From Leptolyngbya sp. FACHB-261 (lineage in GTDB: Bacteria; Cyanobacteriota; Cyanobacteriia; FACHB-261), in the NCBI RefSeq assembly GCF_014696065.1, contig NZ_JACJPL010000027.1:1-64000 (forward strand): 64,000 nt of DNA. The letters are read 5' to 3'. This document shows positions 34,243 through 43,546 of this stretch, in pieces. How positions within the stretch are numbered: position 1 is the stretch's first letter; each line of letters begins with the position of its first letter. The translations under genes and the position numbers were made by a program. The notes beneath the pieces were generated by a model. The model saw only the letters and a list, made by a program, of their open reading frames with translations. It ran no database searches and was not told where the DNA came from.

Positions 34243-36027
34243 TTACACTGGGTCTTGAGCTGGGTTTTGGATCTGGGTTAGCTGCTGGAGCTTCTCGAGC
34301 AGCCAGGTGCGCTCGACTGGTTTGATACAAAAGGCATCCGCTCCCAAGGACAAAGCTTTGGCTTGGTTGTCAACTAAAGTTGCAACTAAGACAGGAATGC
34401 CTCGGGTCGCCTCGTTCTCCTTGAGTTCGCTCATAAAGCCCCAAGAGTTCTCACCCTGAAGCAGGATATCAAGAATCACCACAGCGGGCCGCAATCGCGG
34501 CAATAAAGCCCGAGCTTCTTTAAGGGTGGCAGCTGCGATGATTTGAAAGTCTGATCCTTGCAAGTATTTTTCGTACAGAAATAGCGTTTCACGATTGTCT
34601 TCAACAATCAGAACTGTAGCCCGGCCCTCATCCAAGGATTGCAGGATTTCTGGACGGTAATACACTTCAGCCAAACCTGCGTAGTGGCTGGGAATAGCAG
34701 CAAAAAAGCTAGAGCCCACCCCCAACTCACTCTTGACCCAAACCGTTCCGCCCAAAAGTTCCGCTAACCGGCGCGAGAGCGGTAGACCCAGACCAGTACC
34801 CTTCAGTTTGGCTTGAACAGGACTCTCGATTTGGGTGAATTCTTCAAAGATACGCCTCTGATCCTCAGGCTCAATGCCAATGCCAGTATCCGCCACCGCA
34901 AATACAATCATCTGGTCTGGACCTAAGGTTGCGCTAATTCTGATTTCGCCTTGCTCAGTAAACTTCAAGGCATTCGAGATAAAGTTTCTCAAGATCTGAG
35001 ACACACGGCTTTCGTCCGTATAAAGCGCTGGTAAATCGCTTGGTTCTTCAAAAATCAGATTGATAGCTGCATTTTGACTGAGCAAGGGACGTAGCATGCC
35101 TCTCAGCACACTAAACAAATCAGCCACTTCAAATTCACTGGGGCGAATCGTGATCTTGCCTGCCTCAACTTTGGCTAAGTCCAAAAGGTCATTGACCAAA
35201 TCAGACAATGACTGGGCCGACTGGCTAACGAAGGTAACTTGCTTCTCTTGTTCAGACGTCAGTTCACCATCGCTACGCTCCAGCAATAGCTGCGACAAAC
35301 TCAGAATCGCGTTTAGGGGCGTGCGGAACTCATGACTCATATTGGAGAGGAAGTGAGACTTCAGCTCACTCGCCCGCTGCAAATAATCAGCTCGATCGTC
35401 TAATTCAGCGTAGAGGGCAACCACACCACGGTTGGTATCTTCCAGCTCGCGGTTGAGCTGAGCTAGCTCGGTCTGCTGCCGTTGTAGCTCCTCCAGCGTG
35501 TGCAAGAGCTCCCGGTTCTGCCGCTGGATCTCCTCCAAGGGGCTCTCTGGCGCACAACGAGCCAACGCCTCAGTGATACGGGCGAGTTGCTGCCTGCTGG
35601 GATAGGTCCCTGGTTGGGGCAAGGCTTTCCCGAAGCGCACAGTTGTCCCCTGGCCAGGCGCAGATTCAATCTGGAACTGATCCATTAACCGCTGAGTGCC
35701 GCTAATCCCTAAACCTGCCCCTGCCCCTACGCTTGCCGGAGAAGCAAAACGCCCCTCCAGAATTGCCTGCACATCAACAATACCAGGTCCTTGGTCTTGC
35801 ACCGTGGTCACAAAGCTGGCTGGGGAGCCGTCCCGCACCTGAAACTCCACTTTGCCAGTGCCCGCATACTGGAAGGCATTGCGAGCGATCTCAGAGACAG
35901 CAGTCGCAATACGGGTTTGATCTTGAAGCGCGAACCCCAACAGTTGAGCGAGCTGACGCGCCCGCTGACGGGCCAGCACGACATCCTGTTCACAGCGCAC
36001 CTTGAGCGTGAGAATCACAGGTTCCAC
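34243..36027 (-). CDS. RsbT-like ATPase-histidine kinase-receiver fusion
   Basis: 594 residues. Residues 1-135 form an anti-sigma/RsbT-type HATPase (N-box AVSEIARNAFQYAG, then DQGPGIVD and GAGLGISGTQRLM). A coiled coil (about 160-215) leads to HisKA with NMSHEFRTPLNA, a second HATPase_c (NFISNALKFTEQG, DTGIGIEPED, GTGLGLPLSRRL), and a C-terminal receiver (VVILDILLQGEN). The N-terminal domain links the protein to the RsbR-S-T switch encoded just upstream, and the rest makes it a two-component output. It overlaps the SpoIIE-type gene by 13 nt. Domain calls are strong; coupling is inferred. Confidence 0.9.
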   Translation of the reverse strand: MEPVILTLKVRCEQDVVLARQRARQLAQLLGFALQDQTRIATAVSEIARNAFQYAGTGKVEFQVRDGSPASFVTTVQDQGPGIVDVQAILEGRFASPASVGAGAGLGISGTQRLMDQFQIESAPGQGTTVRFGKALPQPGTYPSRQQLARITEALARCAPESPLEEIQRQNRELLHTLEELQRQQTELAQLNRELEDTNRGVVALYAELDDRADYLQRASELKSHFLSNMSHEFRTPLNAILSLSQLLLERSDGELTSEQEKQVTFVSQSAQSLSDLVNDLLDLAKVEAGKITIRPSEFEVADLFSVLRGMLRPLLSQNAAINLIFEEPSDLPALYTDESRVSQILRNFISNALKFTEQGEIRISATLGPDQMIVFAVADTGIGIEPEDQRRIFEEFTQIESPVQAKLKGTGLGLPLSRRLAELLGGTVWVKSELGVGSSFFAAIPSHYAGLAEVYYRPEILQSLDEGRATVLIVEDNRETLFLYEKYLQGSDFQIIAAATLKEARALLPRLRPAVVILDILLQGENSWGFMSELKENEATRGIPVLVATLVDNQAKALSLGADAFCIKPVERTWLLEKLQQLTQIQNPAQDPV

Positions 36028-37058
36028 GGTGCAAGCTCCTCATTAGCCATTGCTCGGGCTACCAGAACAGCTACATCATCGCGGCCCCGGCTGAAATCTC
36101 GATATAACACGCCAGCTACCAAGCTAGGGTGGCGAGCGACTAGGCCTACATAACGCTCGAGCTGCCAACGAGCGGTTAGCCCATCAGAATGCATCACTAA
36201 AAGTGCCCCTGCTGGCCAGGGATAGACGAATTCCTGAACCCTGTGCATCTCGTATCCTACGGTCCCGTGGTGGGAGACTAGACCGCAGTTTTTATGGGGT
36301 GAGAGGATTGTACCGGCAATATTGCCAACCCCCGCAAAGCGTACTACTCGCTCCTGCAGATCCACCTCAGCTACGGCGATAGCGGCACCCCGGGTGCTGC
36401 GCAATACCGGATGAGCGGCTTCCAGAAATGCCTTCGGGCTCAAGTCCGTCTGCTCGTGAAACAGCTTGACTGCGGCGGTAGCCGCTTGAGCTGCTGCTAA
36501 GCCATGCCCTAAGCCATCCACAACCAGGAACAGGCTACGACCTAAGCGGTGCTCCACTGCCCAAGCATCGCCGCTGCTCTCCTCACCGGCCATCGGCAAG
36601 CAGACCGCGCTACATTCTAAACCTGCCAACTGCTGTCCCAGTAATGGCTTGGGCCAGAACTGAGATAGCAGAGCCGTGCCAACTTGAGGGAGGGAATACC
36701 AATCAAAAAAAGTTGAGAGGCGATTGATTGCTCCCAAACCATTGCCCGAGGTTCCCACTGTGGAGAAGCCATCTTGCAAACACTCAGTGAGATCTCGCAT
36801 GCCTGGCCCCCGGTCCAACGCTAAGAGTTCCAGACCCGTAGTCTTATCGCGGCTCAAGGGCTGCAAGAGCAATTCCCCATGAGTGGCAAACTTCACTAAA
36901 TTCTGAGCCATCTCAGTTGCAACAATCGCCACTCTCTCCCGTTCAGTGGCATCGAAGCCCAGGCTGGTAGCCAGAGCCAGCGCTGTTCGCCGGGCAGCGC
37001 TAGTTTGGCTAGATTCCGTGATCGGCAGCGCAATCGTCTGGCTCATCATCACTTCCAT
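36015..37058 (-). CDS. HATPase-SpoIIE/RsbX-type phosphatase fusion
   Basis: 347 residues. Residues 10-135 are an RsbT/RsbW-type ATPase (VAIVATEMAQNLVKFA, DRGPGMRD, NGLGAINRL). Residues 150-345 are a PP2C-type SpoIIE/RsbX phosphatase (GDAWAV, LVVDGLGHGLAAAQAA, LVMHSDGL, RDDVAVLVAR). RsbX dephosphorylates RsbR and RsbS to reset the stressosome. The gene overlaps rsbT by 10 nt from ATG 37058, or less from the internal ATGs at 37049/37046. The phosphatase metal-binding Asp residues appear intact. Confidence 0.88.
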   Translation of the reverse strand: MEVMMSQTIALPITESSQTSAARRTALALATSLGFDATERERVAIVATEMAQNLVKFATHGELLLQPLSRDKTTGLELLALDRGPGMRDLTECLQDGFSTVGTSGNGLGAINRLSTFFDWYSLPQVGTALLSQFWPKPLLGQQLAGLECSAVCLPMAGEESSGDAWAVEHRLGRSLFLVVDGLGHGLAAAQAATAAVKLFHEQTDLSPKAFLEAAHPVLRSTRGAAIAVAEVDLQERVVRFAGVGNIAGTILSPHKNCGLVSHHGTVGYEMHRVQEFVYPWPAGALLVMHSDGLTARWQLERYVGLVARHPSLVAGVLYRDFSRGRDDVAVLVARAMANEELAPWNL

Positions 37059-37459
37059 TTTGTGATTGACACCCGCGTGCCTTTACCGGGCTTAGAGTCA
37101 ATTTCAAACTCGCTCGCTAGCCGTCTAGCCCCCCCTAACCCCATGCCCATACCGTGGCCAGTGGTGTAACCGTCCTGTAGCGCTAACTCGACATTGGCAA
37201 TGCCTGGTCCCTGATCGATGAAGGTCAGTCGCAGACCTCGTCGGGTCCCTTCTTCTAGGGTTTCTAGGTGTAGGCTACCGCCGCCGCCATGCTCTAGTGT
37301 GTTACGGGCTAACTCGCTGGCCGCTGTCACTATTTTAGTTTGGTCTACCAGCTTAAGCCCCAACTTCACTGTGCAAGCGCGCACAGTTTGGCGCACTAGA
37401 ACAATGTCTGCAGTGGAGCGAATACTGATAGTCCCAGGCTCATACATGCTCGTCGACAC
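37049..37459 (-). CDS. rsbT: RsbT serine-protein kinase of the stressosome
   Basis: 136 residues forming one HATPase_c domain of the anti-sigma type: N-box TAASELARNTLEHGG, G1 DQGPGIANVE, G2 GMGMGLGGARRL. RsbT phosphorylates RsbS and RsbR on stress and is then released to activate a downstream partner. It begins 5 nt after the rsbS stop and overlaps the next gene, so translation is coupled. In this operon no RsbU is seen; the HATPase-SpoIIE and kinase fusions are the likely downstream partners. Confidence 0.92.
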   Translation of the reverse strand: MSTSMYEPGTISIRSTADIVLVRQTVRACTVKLGLKLVDQTKIVTAASELARNTLEHGGGGSLHLETLEEGTRRGLRLTFIDQGPGIANVELALQDGYTTGHGMGMGLGGARRLASEFEIDSKPGKGTRVSITKWK

Positions 37460-37464
37460 GCTCT

Positions 37465-37827
37465 TTAGAGCGGCCCCAATGACGCCCGTAAGAGGGCTAT
37501 TCCCTTTTCGACATTTAAGGCAGTTCGAACCCCAGTTAAGGAAAGACCTAACTCCACTAAGGTAATGGCAACAGCGGGCTGCATACCTACGACCACCGTT
37601 TGAGCATCCAGAACCCGTGACATCAGGGCAATGTTGCTTAAGATGCGGCCGATAAAGGAATCAACAATGTCCAGACTAGTAATATCAATCAGCACACCTC
37701 GGGCGCTAGCTTGGACAATTCGATCGGTTAAGTCATCCTGTAGCGTAGTTGCTAGTTGATCGTGCATGTCTACCTGGATGGTGACCAGGAGAAACTCGCC
37801 CATCTCAAGTATGGGAATCCGTTCCAT
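37465..37827 (-). CDS. rsbS: RsbS, single-STAS stressosome protein
   Basis: 120 residues, STAS fold only. The phosphorylation site is clear: S57 in DIVDSFIGR, as in Bacillus RsbS. In the resting stressosome RsbS and RsbR hold RsbT; phosphorylation at this Ser frees it. It lies 14 nt after rsbR and 5 nt before rsbT. Confidence 0.93.
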   Translation of the reverse strand: MERIPILEMGEFLLVTIQVDMHDQLATTLQDDLTDRIVQASARGVLIDITSLDIVDSFIGRILSNIALMSRVLDAQTVVVGMQPAVAITLVELGLSLTGVRTALNVEKGIALLRASLGPL

Positions 37828-37841
37828 GACATCCTCTCAGC

Positions 37842-38717
37842 TCAAGACTTAATCTGGGCACTACTCACCTTGAGCCCCAGACGCTGTAGGGCTAGCTCAA
37901 AGGCATCTGCCAGGGTGGCTTTGGTCACCACATCGGTCAAGTCAATCCCCAGATAAACGATGGTTTGAGCGATTTGAGGCCGGATTCCACTGAGAATGCA
38001 CTCGGCTCCCATTAAGCGGGCTGCCGCGACTGTCTTAAGCAGATTTTGAGCGGTGAGTGTATCCACGGTGGGAACCCCTGTGATGTCAATAATCGCAACC
38101 TGGGAACCAGTCTCCACGATGGTCTGCAAGAGGGACTCCATCACGCTCTGAGTCCGCGTGCTATCTAGGGTGCCGATCACTGGCAGGGCTAAAACCCCAT
38201 CCCATAGTTTTACGACTGGCGTTGAGAGTTCCAGCAACTCCTCCTGCTGACGACTGATAACTGCCTCACGCACCTTCTGATGAACTTCAGCAGCCCAAAG
38301 TCCGAACTGATCGAGAAGCTCATCGATAGCCCAAGTTTCAGCCAGTAAGGTCTCAGGGTTGGACTCTAATTCCTGATGCAAACGAGCAAGCAGAGGCTTC
38401 TTGAGAGAGAACACGAAAGCGATTGTCTCGGCGGACGTGCAGCCCTGTTGACTCCAGGTTCTCGAAATACTTTCTAACAAGGTACGAATACCCTGCCACT
38501 CGGCGGACTGAGGGTCAGGGTGATTGCTGCGACGCAAGGTCTCACGCAGCAGGGTGAGAAACTCTGTACATTGCTCCCGTATCTCTCCTACGGACATCAG
38601 ATTACGCTGTCTGCGAACCGGTTGTTGCTGCAGCCAATCTGCTATGAGTTCTGCTTCGTACTGATCAAGAATCTTCAAGATCTCACTACTTTCACCGCTC
38701 AAGCTCCCCCCCCTCAC
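37842..38717 (-). CDS. rsbR: RsbR-type stressosome sensor
   Basis: About 292 residues. The N-terminal half is helical (ILKILDQYEAELIADWLQQQ onward) and probably the sensory non-haem-globin-like or RsbR_N domain. The C-terminal half is a STAS domain with Thr in the RsbT phosphorylation position (PTVDTLTAQNLL) and a second Thr in DVVTKATL, matching both RsbR sites. The start is uncertain: GTG 38717 or TTG 38702 fit better than the open frame to 38867, and a GGGGGGGG run lies between them. It heads the minus-strand stressosome operon. Confidence 0.88.
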   Translation of the reverse strand: MRGGSLSGESSEILKILDQYEAELIADWLQQQPVRRQRNLMSVGEIREQCTEFLTLLRETLRRSNHPDPQSAEWQGIRTLLESISRTWSQQGCTSAETIAFVFSLKKPLLARLHQELESNPETLLAETWAIDELLDQFGLWAAEVHQKVREAVISRQQEELLELSTPVVKLWDGVLALPVIGTLDSTRTQSVMESLLQTIVETGSQVAIIDITGVPTVDTLTAQNLLKTVAAARLMGAECILSGIRPQIAQTIVYLGIDLTDVVTKATLADAFELALQRLGLKVSSAQIKS

Positions 38718-38964
38718 CCGCCAACACAACAGGAACAACTTAGACGATACCGTGGAAGCCGCAAACTCAGTGCAGCGACTGAACACTATCACTATCAGGT
38801 TGAATCTCATCCTAGGAGCACTACCCGCCCTATGCTGGCCTGATCGAGTGCCTAGGCAATTCACCATCTATGGCACTGTTAAGTCGCTATTCGCTACCTC
38901 TATCATCCTGAGGATTCCAGGCCCAACCACTCTCGCTAAAGTGATTCTGGATACAAATTTTAGG

Positions 38965-39732
38965 ATGGTTAGGGTGTCTCAAGATCAGCCAAAACCAGAG
39001 GAGCAAGCGATTAGCAAGGCTGTGGAGTTGGGCCTTGCCAATCAGCTAAACGACGCTGAGCACTTAGATGTCGAAGTCCGGACCGACCTGCTCAAGGCTG
39101 TCCAAGGACAAGTTGCCTCAGTGTCAATTAGTGGCGAAGGCTTGGTAACATCACAAGACCTACGCATAGAAAAAATAGACTTCCAAACTGGCGAAGTTGC
39201 CATTAACCCGCTCTCAGCACTGCTGGGCAAGCTGGAACTGCGACATGCAACGGCTGCTGTGGGTCACGTCGTTATAACGGAAGCAGACCTCAACCACGCT
39301 CTAAACTCTGCCTATCTACGCGAGCAGTTACAGAATTTCCCCCTCACCCTTCAAGACCAAGATCTAACTCTAGAAATAGAACAGGTCCAAATGCAGCTAC
39401 TGGCGGAAAACCGCATGGCCGTTGAGGCCGCTGTTCGGCTTTGTGGGGCTGAGCAGTCTCACTTCTTGGCTTTCAAGGGTCTTCTAAAGTTAACGCCTCA
39501 GGGACAAAGTACCCAAGTCGAGCAGATTCAGTCCCTTAAGGGTCAGAATTTACCCCTGAATCTGACCGGAGCTCTACTGGACAAAATCGACGAATTGCTC
39601 AACCTGCGCACCATCCACTTAGACGACATGGTACTCAATCTTCACGCTATGACGGTCACTCAGGGCCAGCTCACCCTCGAAACCACAGCTTATATCAACC
39701 AACTCCCCTCCAACCTAAAACCTGAGCCTTAG
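38965..39732 (+). CDS. LmeA/DUF2993-family lipid-binding protein
   Basis: About 255 residues from MVRVSQDQPKPEEQAISKAVE; the frame is open to 38752 but that part runs through the divergent promoter region. The pattern LDVEVRTDLLKAVQGQVASVSISGEGL, then DLRIEKIDFQTGEVAINPLSALLGK, is typical of cyanobacterial DUF2993 proteins, related to the mycobacterial phospholipid-binding LmeA. No clear signal peptide with this start. It is divergent from the stressosome operon. Role in membrane lipid or pigment handling is speculative. Confidence 0.8.
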   Translation: MVRVSQDQPKPEEQAISKAVELGLANQLNDAEHLDVEVRTDLLKAVQGQVASVSISGEGLVTSQDLRIEKIDFQTGEVAINPLSALLGKLELRHATAAVGHVVITEADLNHALNSAYLREQLQNFPLTLQDQDLTLEIEQVQMQLLAENRMAVEAAVRLCGAEQSHFLAFKGLLKLTPQGQSTQVEQIQSLKGQNLPLNLTGALLDKIDELLNLRTIHLDDMVLNLHAMTVTQGQLTLETTAYINQLPSNLKPEP

Positions 39733-39891
39733 GGACACAGATAGCGGTAGAGGTATAAAAACCAAGCAAGAGTTTAGTCTCACAAGCTACGTAGTAATAC
39801 TGAGCAGAAATCGAACTCATTCAGTAGTTTTAGCACTGTGGTTTATCGTGCAGTGCTCTAAGCTAAGGACATACGAGTTCAAACCCCGCCT

Positions 39892-40098
39892 GTGTTCATC
39901 GCAATTGAATCAAAAGTAGAGCGTAATGCCAGCGACGCCAATCTCTTTGTCAAGGTGGCTCAGGCTGTAACCTATTTCATAAGCTCAAACAAATTAATTA
40001 TGGCTTCCAGTCGAACGATTGAAGAGACATCTGAATCTACTGATGTTAGTGATGTCGACCAACGCAATCTTCAGGCGTGGCATTTGCTGAACAATTAA
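39892..40098 (+). CDS. possible small protein (up to 68 aa)
   Basis: A GTG-started frame, with an internal ATG at 40000 that gives 32 residues (MASSRTIEETSESTDVSDVD). It is polar and acidic, with no motif. The only support is a strong terminator 45 nt downstream, which implies a transcript here. Could be non-coding. Confidence 0.3.
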   Translation: MFIAIESKVERNASDANLFVKVAQAVTYFISSNKLIMASSRTIEETSESTDVSDVDQRNLQAWHLLNN

Positions 40099-40143
40099 GT
40101 GGTAGGTTCCTGAACTCAATATAAGTATTCCTTAAGAAACTAT

Positions 40144-40174
40144 CGCCCTTCTTTTCTAGTAGAAAAGAAGGGCG
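40144..40174. terminator. 14-bp perfect hairpin terminator
   Basis: Arms 40144-40157 and 40161-40174 are exact complements with a 3-nt loop, flanked by T-rich sequence. It could terminate transcription from either side. Confidence 0.8.
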
Positions 40175-40415
40175 TTCTTCGTCAACTTCTGTCGTTAAGT
40201 GCTAGTTCTAGAACTGTAGAGACAGCAATTCAAGTTCAACAGTTTAACTAACTGTCTATCCTAGCCGTGTCCTCATTAGAAACAGCACTTGCAGAAGCTC
40301 CATTTTCAAAGCTAATTTTAGCCAAATAAAGACCGTGACTGCTCTCTACAGACACGGCACAACTTATCCTTTTTCCTAGCTCTTGCAGAACGTTAAGCGT
40401 TAGTGACTAACCTAG

Positions 40416-40895
40416 CTATATAACCCCCTCGCGAGGCTGAGTTCCCATTGGAAATACAGCCTTACGCACCAAAGCAATTTGTTCTTCAAAGTCTAGAGAC
40501 TTGAAAGTATCGAATAGGTTCTGAGCCTCATCAGGTAACTTGTAATTAGCTGGCACTGGCACCACAGTCCCTTGCTCAATTTCTTGGCTGAGCCGATACC
40601 AGAATGCTAACTTAGCACTGGCACTGAAAGAACCATAGGTACGGCTAATTTGGTTGTCGGTGCGGTTTACAACATCCCGCTGGGCTTGAAGCTGTTCATC
40701 AGCAGATAACTGCTGCACTTGGTGGATCAAGGCATTAGCCAGATCCATCCCCGTATCAATAGCATTTCCTGGTCTTAGCTTGTCCTTAATATCGGTGTAG
40801 AAAAACCATAGTAGGGCTAGTTGATCATCTGCGTTGAGACGCTGAATGCTTTCTACAGTTGGGTCAAGGTTTTCAGAGGCATTGGTGAATGTCAT
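40416..40895 (-). CDS. hcp: helical carotenoid protein (OCP N-terminal-domain homologue)
   Basis: 159 residues from MTFTNASENLDPTVE, the length of the all-helical domain of orange carotenoid protein without its sensor domain. Residues W30 and Y33 (LLWFFYTD), W99 (AKLAFWYRL) and R144 (LVRKAVFPMG) have the same spacing as OCP W41, Y44, W110 and R155. HCPs bind carotenoid and act as singlet-oxygen quenchers or, in some clades, phycobilisome quenchers. GGAG lies 7 nt upstream of the ATG. No CTDH or FRP gene is nearby. Clade cannot be told by eye. Confidence 0.93.
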   Translation of the reverse strand: MTFTNASENLDPTVESIQRLNADDQLALLWFFYTDIKDKLRPGNAIDTGMDLANALIHQVQQLSADEQLQAQRDVVNRTDNQISRTYGSFSASAKLAFWYRLSQEIEQGTVVPVPANYKLPDEAQNLFDTFKSLDFEEQIALVRKAVFPMGTQPREGVI

Positions 40896-41205
40896 AAAAA
40901 GCTCCAAAGTCAGGCCAAATTTCAAACGGGTTCAGCAGTTACATACCGTCTTAAATGACGCCAGCAACTACTGCTACCTGGTTAAAAAGTTAGTAGCGAA
41001 CAGATGGGGCTGAACCTGACTCAAGACAGAGATGCTAAGCCATGCTAAGGAGAGACGTATTCGCTACTGACCTGCCTTAAAAGCTGAGACAACTGCCGAA
41101 TCTCGAGCAAGTAACCAGAGCAAAAAATCAGCCGAAAAAGCGGGGCAGAAACTCCTGCCCCACTATCAATTAGCCAAGACTTGTCAACCTAACTGCGCTT
41201 GATTT

Positions 41206-42372
41206 CTAGCGCCCAAAGCCTTTAGCTTTGGGGCGAACAGGCGCAACCTCACTAATGCAAGCATTGAGCTGTTCGCGTAACGCATCGTGATCCAAGTTCT
41301 GACCAATTAAAACCAGCTGATTTTTCCTGGGTCCTTTCCATTCCGTGTCATCTAGCGAGAACCGCTTGCCACTGAGGTGAAAAACGTGGCGGTGAGGGCT
41401 TTCTGCAAACCAAAGAATCCCCTTAGCACGGAAGACACTATCTGGTAACTGTCGATCCAGAAAAGTCTGGAACTGCTTAACACCCAACGGCTTATCAGTC
41501 TCGAATGAGAGCGAGGTAAAACCATCATTCTCTAAGTGATTGGAATGGTGATGATGGTCATGATCGTCGTGATCGCAATGTCCGTGTTCATGGTCGCAGT
41601 GCGCGTGGTCATGGGCATGTTCGTGTTCGTGCCCATGGTCATGGTCGTGACCATGCTCCTCAGCCTGGCTGTTGGTCTGCGTATTAGCCTGGTCATCAAA
41701 ATATTGATCTGACTGAAACAGCCCCACACTTAGGATGAGAGGCAGAGGAACTTCAGAGTTGGTGGTGCGCAAGATTCGCGCTCCTGGCTTCATTTCACGA
41801 ACCCGCACTTCCAGCAGGTCGAGGTCTGCCTCATCCACGAGGTCTGCTTTGTTCAGTAGCAGGATATCGCCGTAGTTGATCTGACTCAGGGCCGCCTCAC
41901 TATTGAACAAATCTAGGCTGAAGTTGGCCGCATCAACCACGGTCACAATCGAGTCCAACCGAGTCAGATCCCGCAGCTCAGTTCCTAAGAAAGTCATTGC
42001 CACCGGGAGTGGATCCGCTAGGCCTGTGGTTTCCACCACCAGATAATCTACGCGCTCCTCACGTTCAAGCACCTTATAGACCGCTTCTCGCAGGTCATTG
42101 TTGATCGTGCAGCAGACGCAGCCGTTGTTCAGCTCTACCATGTCATCGCCAGTTGTCACTAGCAGCTCGTTGTCGATGCCGATCTCACCAAACTCATTAA
42201 CCAGCACAGCCGTCTTCAACCCCTCCTGGTTGGTGAGGATGTGGTTGAGCAGTGTTGTCTTACCACTGCCTAGGAAGCCAGTAATGATCGTGACCGGCAG
42301 GCCACTCTTGGGAGCCTCCATCTTGGAGACCACTGCTGTGGGGGCTGGGGTAGAGTTTGTGTCGGGTGCCAT
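41206..42372 (-). CDS. COG0523 (CobW/P47K) metallochaperone GTPase, His-rich
   Basis: 388 residues. GTP-binding loop GFLGSGKTT at 32-40, the metal-binding CxCC motif C85-x-C87-C88 (NGCVCCTI), NKAD guanine motif, and a C-terminal CobW_C domain. Between them (about residues 238-280) lies a dense run of His and Asp with a few Cys, a metal store or sensor. These proteins deliver zinc, cobalt or other metals to client proteins; the His-rich loop favours zinc or nickel. It is not near cobalamin genes. No Zur box was recognised upstream. Confidence 0.9.
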   Translation of the reverse strand: MAPDTNSTPAPTAVVSKMEAPKSGLPVTIITGFLGSGKTTLLNHILTNQEGLKTAVLVNEFGEIGIDNELLVTTGDDMVELNNGCVCCTINNDLREAVYKVLEREERVDYLVVETTGLADPLPVAMTFLGTELRDLTRLDSIVTVVDAANFSLDLFNSEAALSQINYGDILLLNKADLVDEADLDLLEVRVREMKPGARILRTTNSEVPLPLILSVGLFQSDQYFDDQANTQTNSQAEEHGHDHDHGHEHEHAHDHAHCDHEHGHCDHDDHDHHHHSNHLENDGFTSLSFETDKPLGVKQFQTFLDRQLPDSVFRAKGILWFAESPHRHVFHLSGKRFSLDDTEWKGPRKNQLVLIGQNLDHDALREQLNACISEVAPVRPKAKGFGR

Positions 42373-42751
42373 GGCTCGGACAGTTAAGTTGCTTTCTCTC
42401 TAGTATCTCCTGTTTCTGAGGTTTCTAAAGACCATCATCCGCAGCAGTACGGACTGAACCTAGCAAACCTCAGCCTTTGCTAGGACAACCAAGCGCAAAA
42501 GCACTGAATTCCAGCGTCTAAATCTCATACCTATAGCCTAATTTTTGCGGCCGTAATTTCAACATACTGTCTTGAATTCCGTAGAATTACGTGCAATTTG
42601 TCTGTCGTTTTTTAACCTTTCACCAAGTTTGAATTCGCCTCACAATACCAACATCATTATTCGCGAAAACAGGGGCGTAGCAGGGTCATCAATAATAATT
42701 CAATGAAGACAGCAAAAAACCGCTGACTTCGTTTTTAAGGCTGTGGTAGCA

Positions 42752-43300
42752 ATGAATAACAAGCAAGTTTTAGCGCCACATTCGCTCCTAAAGATCATGA
42801 ACAACCAACAGCCAGCCAATCAAACCAATTCTCTTCAAGATGTCCAAGATGTCGCAGTAGCTGCTGGCGTTGGAGCCGTTGCAGGTGCAGGACTTTCTAC
42901 CATCACAGTCGGCAGTATCAGCCTTGTAACCGCGACCACAGCTGTTGGCTTAAGCATGACTCCTCTAGCCATCGCTGGCGCCGTTGTGGGGCTCAGTGTC
43001 TACGGTGCAAAGCAAGTCATGGCTGACTTGCAAAAAGGTAAGCTTTCTGGCTTAGGTGCAACCGCAGCAGGCGCTGTTAGTGGCGCTGGGGTATCAGCAA
43101 CGGTCGGCGGAGTTTCCCTGGCAGCTGCAGGAATTGTAGTTAGCTACGGGGCCGCTTCAATAGTCTCCGCTGGCGCCGTCGTTGGCCTAGCAGGCTATGG
43201 CCTTAAAACAGTGTTTGATAAAGCGATGAAGCGTGACGGTAAGAGAACAGATGTGGCAGATGTGGTGGAACCTCAGCAATTTCAACGAGCAAATCAATAA
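42752..43300 (+). CDS. glycine-zipper membrane-associated protein
   Basis: About 182 residues from MNNKQVLAPHS; a GTG 9 nt earlier is in frame. Residues 35-150 are Gly/Ala/Val-rich with repeated GxxxG and AxxxG spacing (AAGVGAVAGAGLSTITVG, GAVVGLSVYGAKQV), implying packed membrane helices or insertion. Two similar halves (each GAVVGL..YG.K.V) suggest internal duplication. The ends are polar. Function unknown. A textbook terminator follows 58 nt after the stop, so it is a single-gene transcript. Confidence 0.7.
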   Translation: MNNKQVLAPHSLLKIMNNQQPANQTNSLQDVQDVAVAAGVGAVAGAGLSTITVGSISLVTATTAVGLSMTPLAIAGAVVGLSVYGAKQVMADLQKGKLSGLGATAAGAVSGAGVSATVGGVSLAAAGIVVSYGAASIVSAGAVVGLAGYGLKTVFDKAMKRDGKRTDVADVVEPQQFQRANQ

Positions 43301-43358
43301 CTTTATAAGCTCTAGATATTGACGTAAGTTCTATAAATCTTGATAGTCATTGGAGCGA

Positions 43359-43386
43359 GAGACGTGGTGAACCACGTCTCTTTTTT
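43359..43386 (+). terminator. rho-independent terminator
   Basis: A 9-bp stem (43359-43367 with 43372-43380), loop TGAA, then six T's at 43381-43386. It closes the glycine-zipper gene. Confidence 0.92.
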
Positions 43387-43505
43387 GCTGGATTTTTCTT
43401 TTACTGACTTCTCTGCGGGATCCAGGCCGTGAGCCTGCCTTGCAAATGCTTACAAATGCCTAGTCAGGACTGAACAACTTAGTCGGGACTGAACCAATGG
43501 TGGGC

Positions 43506-43546
43506 TTGACGCTCCTGTAACCCCAATGTAGTATTTCAATACTACA
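43506..43546 (+). promoter_or_regulatory. sigma70-type promoter with palindromic operator over the -10
   Basis: TTGACG at 43506-43511 and TAGTAT at 43529-43534 are spaced 17 nt. A perfect dyad of 9-bp arms with a 2-nt centre covers 43527-43546 (TGTAGTATT and its complement), so a repressor bound here would block the -10. It lies about 95 nt upstream of the ABC exporter gene. The regulator is unknown. Confidence 0.7.

Noticed and set aside
39841-39895. tRNA-like T-arm (GTTCAAACCCCGCC)
   Set aside because: The T-stem has a mismatch, no acceptor stem can be formed from the flanks, and the region upstream folds as a different hairpin (GCACTG/CAGTGC).
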